Of a stretch of 18,067 nucleotides of DNA, positions 7,771 through 15,810 are shown piece after piece. This stretch comes from Thalassiosira profunda (taxonomy: Eukaryota > Bacillariophyta > Thalassiosirophyceae > Thalassiosirales > Thalassiosiraceae), in the NCBI GenBank assembly GCA_036939355.1, contig JALLAP010000146.1, positions 1-18,067 of the forward strand. Reading direction: 5' to 3'. The position numbers and the translations under genes were made by a program. Position 1 is the first letter of the stretch; every line of letters begins with the position of its first letter. A model generated the notes under the pieces. That model was not told where the DNA came from and did not search any database. It worked only from the letters and a program-made list of their open reading frames with translations.

Positions 7771-8049
7771 CGTGAGCCGTCGACCACCCAATAACTTGCA
7801 ACGCCGCGCAGCAGCAAGAAGAGAGTTTTGTGCACCGTCGTCAAAGGGGGTGCACCGGAGCAAGGGGGTACTATCTAATAGTCTACAATGGCATCATATG
7901 AGGTGTCCATGGGTGTTTGTTGGTAATTGTCCAATTGAAACAAATACCCCCAGGGTTTAATATACGGCAAAGAATTTGACACTATAATCTGCACGCCCCT
8001 CCGCCCCTCCACTACGCCACCCCACCCCGCCGGCCCGCAAGACCCTGGT
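7771..8049. promoter_or_regulatory. Divergent promoter region upstream of the SulP gene
   Basis: These 279 bases separate two divergent starts. A TATA-like TTTAATATA lies at 7956-7964, about 85 bases before the SulP ATG. A C-rich stretch follows (7993-8040). No further gene is seen, apart from a possible 31-codon in-frame N-terminal extension of the minus-strand gene (to 7863). Confidence 0.4.
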
Positions 8050-11026
8050 ATGGACGAGCAGCGCTCCCTCCTCAACGGCAACGGGGCCGCCGGCCGCGGC
8101 TACGGCGGCGCCCCGTCGTCGCCCCCCGACGATGACTCCCTGCCCTTCCTCACCCCGCCGCAATCGCAATCCGCGGGGGCGTCCTCGCCCGTGCCCACCA
8201 TCGACACGAGCATTGCACGCCAGCGCCGCAGCTCGATTGCAGCAATTGCGGCGGCGCGGGAGATTCACAAAGAGCAGAGCGCGCGCAAAATTCACAGGGA
8301 GACGAGCAAGCGACGGATACCCATGCCGCTCATAAACGTGCCGTCGATGGACAGTGACGAGGCAGACGAGGAGGTGCAGAAGAGGATGGACACTGCACGC
8401 AGAAAGAAGGACAAGGGGCACATGAGCATATCCAAGTCTCCCTTCGTCGGGTTCACCGCCAAAAATACCTTTCTCAGATTGGTGCACCAAATAGCATCAC
8501 AACTGCCAGCCATTGCAATTGCCTCCGTGCTGAATTTTATGATTGGGATTCCGTTCGGTGCATCCTACTTCCCAACCGAGTTGGAATTGGAGGGGAAGGA
8601 AGTGCTGGGCCTGAGAATGTATCTATTTGCAACAATGGTCGCGCAGCTGGTGTTCACTTTCAAGAGCAAATTCGTCAACGGCATCGGATTGCAAATGGTA
8701 GAGAACGTGCCGTTCTGCTTGGAATTAGCTCGGGTGGTGATTGAGGTGCAGGGCAATGGAACCGGGGCCATTTCCACCCTCTTCTTCATCTTTGGCCTTT
8801 CTTCTGTGATTGTGGGGCTGGTTTTCTATCTGCTGGGAAGGCTGGAGCTAGGCAAAATCGTGTACTACTTTCCAAGCCACGTCCTGGTTGGATGCATCGG
8901 AGGTATCGGGGCATTCATCGCAAAGACGAGCTTGGAGGTGACGACCAACACAACATTCTCCTTCACTGCGGAGGGATTCAACGAAACCATCGTGCATCAC
9001 TTTCATCTGCTGGCACCTGTAATCGGCTTTGAAGTGGTGTTGCGGTTGCTGATGCGCCTGACGGAAAAGAACGGAGAACCTCGCTATCCATTGCTGGGGC
9101 CCATCTACTACTGCTTCATCACACCGGTATTCTATGCCATGCTGTGGGTGTTCAGCGTCAGCATGGAGAGTGCAATGGAAACGGGATATTTCTTCCCGCC
9201 ACTCAGCTCGTCGGGATCAATGTTCAGCGCAGATCTCTTCGATATCTTCGCGGAGATCCATCCTAGCATGATTTCGTGGAAGGCGGTGGGCAAAGCGATA
9301 CCCACAATGGTCAGTTTGACAGCCTTCTCACTGATCCACGTGCCAATCAACATCCCGGCCTTTGGCGTATCGACGAATGTGGAGCCTGACATGAATGCTG
9401 AGCTGATTGCGCACGGATACTCGAACGCCATTTCGGGACTGTTTGGAGGACTGCAGAACTACATGGCTTACAGCAACAGTGTCATCTATTCCAAGTCGGG
9501 TGGCAGAGGACAGTGGTCGAGTATTGCGATCGCTGGGGTGACCGTCGCCATCTTCGTTTGCGGCCCATTTATTGCTTCCTACGTCCCCCGATGCATGGCG
9601 GGCACTTTGCTTCTTCACGTGTGAGTCTGGCGCTTGTTCGGGAATGCGGTCGATTGTGTTTTGCAGCGGTTCACCCGAGCTCACATCCACATATTGTGTC
9701 ATTTGCAATTGGCGGTGCAGGGGTGTTGATTTGTTCCTAGAAGGAGTCGCAGAATCATACGAGGATTACGATCGGCTCGAGTATTCTGGAATCTGGCTGA
9801 TCACAATTGTGATGCTGCTGTTTGGCATGGATTTTGCCCTCATCGCAGGCGTGATTGCAGCGCTATCAACGTTCGTGGCACAATCGGTCGTTTACCAGGA
9901 TCCTATCCGCGGCTCTATGACTGGTGCCAGGCTCCGGAGCTCGGCGTGGAATCGGTCCGAGGAGGCACAGCGGATTCTGCTGGATAGCGAGACGGGACGG
10001 CAGAGAATCTACATCATTCAGTTGCAGGGGCACATCTTCTTCGGGAATGTGACGAAGATGACTGATGATATCAAGCGGTTTCTGTACGAAAAGCATGAGT
10101 CTGTTGATGAGCCCCTTGTGGTCATTCTTGACTTCACGCATGTGCTCGGCGTGGACTCGTCGGCCGCACAGTCGATTGCAAAACTGAAACCGTTCTTGGT
10201 GAAGACATTCGACATTGAGATAATGATCTTCGTGACGGGTCATGAGGATGGGTTCAGATGCACGTACAATCTATCGAACAAAGTCCTCGACACCAGCCAA
10301 CACGACCACAGATCATCCATTAAGATTATCGAGCACCGACAATCAGTGCAAGACCATCGAATGTCAGTAACAGCCAGGGCACTGGAGTTGGCGCACAAAG
10401 ACGAATCGGCGGCCAATCTCATCGCTCAGGTGCCCAACAGTCGGGTCTGTCCTACCTTGGACGCAGCGCTCATCTTCGCGGAAGATGTATTGATTGCTCT
10501 GGAAGATCCATCGATTCTTCAAACCGATTCCAGTGCGAGCTTTCCCTACATTCGCTCGACATCAGAAAGCTTGGATGCGGTGAAGTCTGTCTTGGAGACA
10601 TTGCTTCCTGATGCCACTGCGAGCGTCATCGATACTCTCTACGCCCTTCTCGTGCCCGAGAGGTACCAATCTGGAGATACAGTCTGGCAACAGGGAGACA
10701 CTAGCGAGAGTCTCAAGTTTGTAATTGAAGGTGAATTGCTATCGTTGCTCGAAGACGAGCACGGCGCAACCGAGAGTGTGTGTTCGGGCTCAACCATCGG
10801 TGAGCTAGGATTGGTCAGCGGCATTCCGAGACTGACAACTGTGAAAGTTCTCAGCACAGAGGCACTTCTATACAGTCTCAGCAAAGAGAAATGGGATGTA
10901 TTGACTCGACAAAATCCCGGCGTTGCCAGGCACATCGATCTACTTTTGGTCCGTTATCTGGCCCACAGGGTTCAGCACGTATCGTCGCACAGCCTGCTGG
11001 ACGCTACGCGCTCTCTTCCGGTGTAA
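8050..11026 (+). CDS. SulP family transporter with STAS and cyclic-nucleotide-binding domains
   Basis: Exons 8050-9620 and 9721-11026 join to encode 958 residues. The join restores TLLLHV followed by GVDLFLEG, as expected in SulP proteins. Residues 1 to ~140 form a cytosolic tail rich in Ser, Arg and Lys. About 140-580 is the SulP membrane core, with many hydrophobic segments. About 612-780 is a STAS domain, with VILDFTHVLGVDSSAAQSI as its helix-1 loop. About 825-945 is a cNMP-binding fold, whose phosphate cassette IGELGLVSGIPRLTTV keeps the Gly-Glu pair and the Arg. This three-domain order is known in fungal SulP proteins such as yeast Vsb1 (YGR125W), linked to vacuolar storage of basic amino acids. 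Substrate here (sulfate, another anion, or amino acids) cannot be told from sequence. Gating by a cyclic nucleotide is possible but unproven. The stop is 88 bases from the convergent neighbour's stop. Confidence 0.93.
9621..9720 (+). other. Intron in the SulP gene (100 bases, phase 2)
   Basis: The donor is GTGAGT and the acceptor is GGTGCAG. Unspliced, the frame meets TGA one codon after the junction; spliced, the two exons give one continuous SulP protein. A branch-point-like CTCAC lies at 9680-9684, 37 bases from the 3' end. Confidence 0.92.
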
Positions 11027-11114
11027 AGACTAGGGCATGCAAGGTCGATCAACCACCATTCAACTTTTGATTTCCTTCTACAATACATCTCTGTTACAAT
11101 CCAACACAACAAAT

Positions 11115-12397
11115 CTACGACATCGGCCCGACAATGGCACCCTCCTCGTCGTGCTTTGTCAAATCAGGCACCACCGCCGACACCACATCCAAAAACGCAT
11201 TGACAGGGTACATCACAAGCCCCATGTTGTTGTGCATCCACTCATCTCGCGCCTTCTTTTGTTCGCGGGCGTGCTGCCTCTTCTCCTCCTCCGCCCCGGC
11301 CGTCTCGTCGTGCCTCGCCAGGGCGTCCCTCGCTTCCTCCAACTCCTCCGCCGCATTCTTCCGCAGAAACTCCCGCACCAGTTCCCACTCTTTCAGCTCG
11401 ATTGCTTCGTCGCACGCCTCCTTTATCTGCCCAATTGTGGGCTCCGGCCGCGGCGGTGCCTCTAAGGGGTGTTCGATGTCGTGCTTCCCGGCCGCCACGG
11501 CCTCCTTCAATACCTCGCGCTGCTGGTCGTAGTAGCCTGTTGGTGCACAAGATGTGAGCATTTGCAATTGTACGTTTCCCATTGCGTTGATGGAAACTCA
11601 CCATGGTACCATCCCTTGTGCAGCGTGAGCAAAGTCACCTTCTCCCATCTGAGCCTCTTCGCAGCATCAAAATTGGCCGAAGACGGAGGAGGCAATGGCG
11701 AGGCGGCCGCGACGATGATTGGAACAGTTTTGTGTCCAAAGAATCTGCACTCCTTCTCCATCGCCATGGGCTGCAAGGCACAGAGATTCTGCAGGATGTT
11801 CGCCGGTACGTCAGGATTGTAAGCGGCAACTGCCAGCGGCGTCATAAGTAGATCGGTCTCCCCAACCATCCACTCGGGCATGACATGCAGCAGCTTCGAT
11901 CCATTCTCGTGCTCTTTGATGAACGATTGCAATAGCAGATCGAGCAGGCGGTAGTATTCGTCGGCCGTCCAGGTCCGCGTGCGGTACGGCACCCTCTTGG
12001 CCTGCTCCGACCCCAGCCGCGCCTCCTCCTCGGACGGGATCACGGAGAGGGCATACATTAGATCCTCCGGATGTTGCACCTGAGAGGGCGCCACGGCATA
12101 GATCTTTGCAATAACATCAAAAGGAGCCCTGACAAACAGCCCGGCAAAAAAGGCGGTGTCCTTGCCACTCGGGATTTTTCCGTGCTTGCCACCCTTCTTC
12201 GCCTGCGCGGCCAGCCCGAGCGGATCGTTGTTGGCGTCGACGTCGCGCTGGCCCTCGTCGGTCGACAAATAGTTCGTGAGCTCCTCCCAGTCGGCCTCGA
12301 GGAGGATCTGGCCCAGGTGCGAGTTTGCGTCCGATACCTGGACGGTGGCCTCGTCGCCCTGGCCGGTGCGGTGGAAGAGGCTCTGCGGGGCGAGCAT
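11115..12397 (-). CDS. Ankyrin-like protein with charged helical C-terminus
   Basis: Exons 11602-12397 and 11115-11536 (minus) join to encode 405 residues; the junction reads HKGWYHG then YYDQQREVL. The start ATG at 12397 sits in a good context (ACACCATG). The N-terminal ~70 residues include ADWEELTNYLSTDEGQRD. Two units recall degenerate ankyrin repeats: FFAGLFVRAPFDVIAKIYAV and TPLAVAAYNPDVPANILQNL. They share the hydrophobic plan of the TLFHEVC...PPADVVETL unit in the three paralogues to the left, so this is probably a distant relative. Residues ~290-360 are charged and likely form a coiled coil (EELEEARDALARHDE, then EEEKRQHAREQKKARDEW). No membrane segment or signal peptide is visible, so it is probably soluble. 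The function is unknown. Confidence 0.85.
11537..11601 (-). other. Intron in the 11115-12397 gene (65 bases, phase 1)
   Basis: The donor is GTGAGT and the acceptor is CCAACAG on the minus strand. Without splicing, the upstream frame runs into a stop at 11507, whereas splicing joins the two long open frames. A CTCAC branch-point-like site lies about 25 bases before the acceptor. Confidence 0.9.
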
Positions 12398-12903
12398 GGT
12401 GTTGGTGAAGTGAAGTTGCTGGCAGCAAAGATTCGGTACTTGATTTCTTTACGTTGGACTCGCCACCGCGGGCGCCTTCGACGAAGCGTTCGACGCGTCC
12501 GTCGTCAAACCTACCGCCACCAGGGCAGCGCCACCAGGACACCGCTTGGGGGCGCGGGCGGAGGGAGGGTCGTGAAGGTCGATTTCGGGAAGGTGAAGTT
12601 GATTTCTTTACGTCTTCCAACAAAGGTATCTTTTGCTCTTTACGTCTTTACCCGAAAAATCTTCTCAACAACTTTGCTCACACGACATCACACGATTGCT
12701 CTGATGCCGGCGGGCCACTTTTCAGAACATGGCGCTGCTTCTCTCTCTAGAGCTGCGGTGTCCTCCTCGACTCTGGGCTTACAACGCGTTTGCGGCGGTC
12801 TTGATCTAACGTACTTAGATTGGCGTTGCCAGTGCACATCACGTGCCTGCGAACCGGTGCGGTGAATTGGCTCTGCAGTGCACATCACGTATGGTGTGGT
12901 AAG
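12398..12903. promoter_or_regulatory. Divergent intergenic region with paired direct repeats
   Basis: These 506 bases lie between divergent starts. They hold TTGATTTCTTTACGT at 12440-12454 and again at 12599-12613, and CAGTGCACATCACGT at 12830-12844 and again at 12876-12890. The second pair is 46 bases apart and lies 14-74 bases upstream of the plus-strand ATG; its first copy runs into CACGTG, a bZIP/bHLH-type core. No gene is supported here; the short ORFs present have no recognisable protein features. Confidence 0.5.
12891..12902 (+). promoter_or_regulatory. Minimal upstream ORF (M-V-W-stop) one base before the main ATG
   Basis: ATGGTGTGGTAA lies at 12891-12902, and the main ATG follows at 12904 after a single G. 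If transcribed, this frame ends one base before the start of the secreted protein, so translation of the protein would depend on leaky scanning or re-initiation. Confidence 0.45.
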
Positions 12904-15786
12904 ATGTTCTTCCGGACGATCTTGGTCAGCTTGGCCCTCTTCCTTCCGCACGGCGGCTGCCGCGGCGAGCCCTTCCCGGACGCCACCCTTGTGGCCGTCG
13001 CGTCCCCGAACAACAACATCCTCTTCGAACAAGCCATCGACGGCCTATCCTCTGAGGGCCTCAGCTGGGATGATCCGGCAACGCCCATCAAGGTCCAGAG
13101 CAACGTCCCTCTGACCATTCAGAGGTACGATTGGAGCGATGTTTCTACCGAAACCAATCCCCTCCAGGCCGACGAGGGGCGCATCCTCGTTACCAGCAAT
13201 TGCAACACAGGCGAAACCACCGCCATACCAAATGTGAATATTCGTCGAGAAGGAGGGGAGATCCGCATCGACGCCGAGCTGACGGGCGTACCGGCCGACG
13301 AAGCGTCGCAGATGCCCTTTTTGCAATCCAGCTCGTACGATGCCGCCTATTACGAAGCCGGGTGCGGATGGATCGAGGGCACGGCGTCCCCGGCGTATGT
13401 AGGGATCACCCGCCCGCCGCAACCGACGCCGTCCCCGGTGAAAGCTCCGGCGTCGCAAACCGCTTGTTTGACCGAATCGGATTGCAAAGCGATGCAGCAG
13501 CGGGCTGGCTTCGCTTCGTTCCACTCGGGAGAGTACCGGACGAAAGGATGTTTCTTCAAGGCAGGCAGTGGAAAAGCTTTCTGGGGCCGGGGCGGAACGG
13601 CCGAGGAGCAATCCAAGGCCAGCCTTCCGGGATTGCAAAAGCGTCTGTATTGCGAGGGACCAGAGGAAGTTGAGCCGCCAAAACCACCACCACAGGCAGA
13701 GGGCGTGTGCACAACAAAAGAGCAGTGCGATCAGAAGCGCTTGGAAATGGGCATCGCCAGCTTTCGAGCGGGGGCGTATCCGACCAAGGGTTGTTTTACA
13801 AAGGGGGGCAATGCCTACTGGGGAACTGGCGGCTCGGATGAGGATAGGTCAAAGCCAGACCTTCCGGGCCAACAGAAGCGCATATTCTGCAGCCAGAGCG
13901 AGGAGAATGAGAGGTGCGAGATTGGACCGGTGGCCAAACCTGGTAACGCGTGCACTGGTGGCGAATTCTGTCAGTTGGGTACGGGAGTCTGCAACAATAA
14001 GGCTGGCGGCCATGTCGGAACCTGCACGGAGAAGCCCGAGGAATGCATCGAGATCTTCCAACCTGTATGCGGATGCGACGGAGTGACCTACGGGAATTCA
14101 TGCAAAGCTCATGCAAAGGGCATCAGCATATCACGTCCAGGCAAATGTCAGAAGGCCAATATTCCTTGCTTCACCGAGAGAGAATGCGACGAGCAGCGGA
14201 AGCAAACGGGCATCGCCTCTTTCTACTCTGGTACGTTTGCAACAACAACGAAGGGCTGTTTTCTCAAGGGCGGAAAAGCGTTCTTCGCCGAAGGGAGCGA
14301 GGCTGCGATGTCGGAGGAATCCCTCCCTGGAGCGCAAGAAAGATTGTGGTGCAATGGGAATGGCGCCTCTGAAATCAAATCAGCTCTCCAACAAGAGAAT
14401 ACTGCAATTCAACTCCAGCCGGATAGATCTGCAAGCAGTGCCTGCTCTCTCAGGCCCTTAATGCTGGGCTCGCTTCTCCATCATGCCATTTCCGCGAAAA
14501 TGGATCTGGACAGGAGTCGCAAACTCGACACTTGCACTTACAACGTAGAGGTTTTGCTGAGTGGATGCAATGATATGAGCAAAGCTGCCGATATCGAAGT
14601 GAAAGCGCCCAAAGCTAGAGCGATCACTTCGGTGACGGGATTGGAGCAAGAAATAATTGACAAGGAGCTGGATCGAGTGCTTGAAGACGGGACGCATCTA
14701 TACAGGGCAGATTACAGAGTATCAGCCAACGTGACGTTCCCAGATAACCAAGCAGTGGCTCTCGAGTCCTCGGTTGACAGCTACAGTGATGTACCGCCAT
14801 TCGATGAGTGGCAGTGCTCTGTAATAGTTTGTGGTCGCCCATTCTCGGACTCAATGGGCAACAGCCTCCTTGCGTCCTCCTGTTCTGCTGATGGCGATTT
14901 GGGTGCCTCGTCTTGGTTGGGGAGGGAGTTGACGCTTCCCCGGCGAGTTCGGCCAACCTCAACCAATGCCACGATCAATCCTGTGCTTGGACGCGAGTGG
15001 ACCACGAGTGCCTTAAGCGAGCATGCATCGGTGGCGTCGTTTGCTGCGTTCACAATTGCCTTGATGACAAATCACGCCCCAAGTGATTTAGTGGAGGACT
15101 CGTTGCGTGCTGCATTGGACGAAGTGCGCCACGCTCAGATTTCGTTTGAGATAGCATCGGCGTTGGTTGGAGGAGAAGTTGCGCCCGGTCCGCTACCTCC
15201 TTCCAGCCACCAATTCGAGAAGAATTTGACGGCGCTGGCAATGTCAGTAGCAATGGAGGGATGCGTGGATGAGACTTTGTCGGCATTTGTGGCTGCAGCG
15301 GAAGTCGAGTTGATTGAGGAGGTGTTGGAGACTGGAGCAGTGCCAGTATCAAAGTACGCAGGCGTTTCAAGAGACACACTTGTTTGGATTCGAGATGAGA
15401 TGCGAACGATATCGATCGATGAAAGTCGGCATTCAGCCCTTGCCTGGAGGACCCTGCGGTGGGCGTGCTCTGTCGATGACAACGTGTGTAATGCGGCAAA
15501 GCGGCACGTTTTGGCAGGGGAGAAACTGACAGCGGCCTTCAAGCGCTTTGGGCAGAAGTTCGAAGGGCATCCACATCTGTATGTACACATGAAGAATGCC
15601 TGGACGAGGATTCACACCAGTTGGCTGTCTCGCCTCAACGCAGACAGGACCACTGTGGAAGCACAATCTTGCTCTGGTGGAGAAGAACCCGGAAATCGCG
15701 ACCGCCGTTCAGTGCCTCTTCTTGCTCTATCGGCGGAGAATATCTCTGGCGGATTGTCGCAATGCAATAGGATTAGGATTGTTTGA
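12904..15786 (+). CDS. Secreted protein: three TKGCF cysteine modules, Kazal domain and ferritin-like domain
   Basis: This is a single 960-residue open frame. I chose the ATG at 12904 because it begins a clear signal peptide (MFFRTILVSLALFLPHGGC) and the frame upstream has no ATG. After an N-terminal region of ~165 residues come cysteine modules at C188-C250, C269-C329 and C422-C483. Each has a CxxxxxC start, a G-A/I-ASF motif, TKGCF near the middle, and LPGxQ(K/E)R with a final Cys. Between modules two and three lies a Kazal-type inhibitor segment (about 370-415) with PVCGCDGVTYGNSC. The C-terminal ~250 residues form a ferritin-like helical domain: E706-H707, E740xxH743, E785 and E840xxH843 are candidate diiron ligands. 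Motifs such as EHASVASF and DESRHSALAWR recall bacterial (myxobacterial-type) ferritin-like proteins. It is probably secreted or wall-associated; protease inhibition plus metal chemistry is an inference from the domains. Confidence 0.9.
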   Translation: MFFRTILVSLALFLPHGGCRGEPFPDATLVAVASPNNNILFEQAIDGLSSEGLSWDDPATPIKVQSNVPLTIQRYDWSDVSTETNPLQADEGRILVTSNCNTGETTAIPNVNIRREGGEIRIDAELTGVPADEASQMPFLQSSSYDAAYYEAGCGWIEGTASPAYVGITRPPQPTPSPVKAPASQTACLTESDCKAMQQRAGFASFHSGEYRTKGCFFKAGSGKAFWGRGGTAEEQSKASLPGLQKRLYCEGPEEVEPPKPPPQAEGVCTTKEQCDQKRLEMGIASFRAGAYPTKGCFTKGGNAYWGTGGSDEDRSKPDLPGQQKRIFCSQSEENERCEIGPVAKPGNACTGGEFCQLGTGVCNNKAGGHVGTCTEKPEECIEIFQPVCGCDGVTYGNSCKAHAKGISISRPGKCQKANIPCFTERECDEQRKQTGIASFYSGTFATTTKGCFLKGGKAFFAEGSEAAMSEESLPGAQERLWCNGNGASEIKSALQQENTAIQLQPDRSASSACSLRPLMLGSLLHHAISAKMDLDRSRKLDTCTYNVEVLLSGCNDMSKAADIEVKAPKARAITSVTGLEQEIIDKELDRVLEDGTHLYRADYRVSANVTFPDNQAVALESSVDSYSDVPPFDEWQCSVIVCGRPFSDSMGNSLLASSCSADGDLGASSWLGRELTLPRRVRPTSTNATINPVLGREWTTSALSEHASVASFAAFTIALMTNHAPSDLVEDSLRAALDEVRHAQISFEIASALVGGEVAPGPLPPSSHQFEKNLTALAMSVAMEGCVDETLSAFVAAAEVELIEEVLETGAVPVSKYAGVSRDTLVWIRDEMRTISIDESRHSALAWRTLRWACSVDDNVCNAAKRHVLAGEKLTAAFKRFGQKFEGHPHLYVHMKNAWTRIHTSWLSRLNADRTTVEAQSCSGGEEPGNRDRRSVPLLALSAENISGGLSQCNRIRIV

Positions 15787-15810
15787 CTTGATTTGTACTA
15801 ATGGAAGACT

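Noticed and set aside
12820..12903. An N-terminal extension of the secreted protein to 12820
   Set aside because: The extension opens with TTG, not ATG, and would bury the signal peptide behind 28 unrelated residues.
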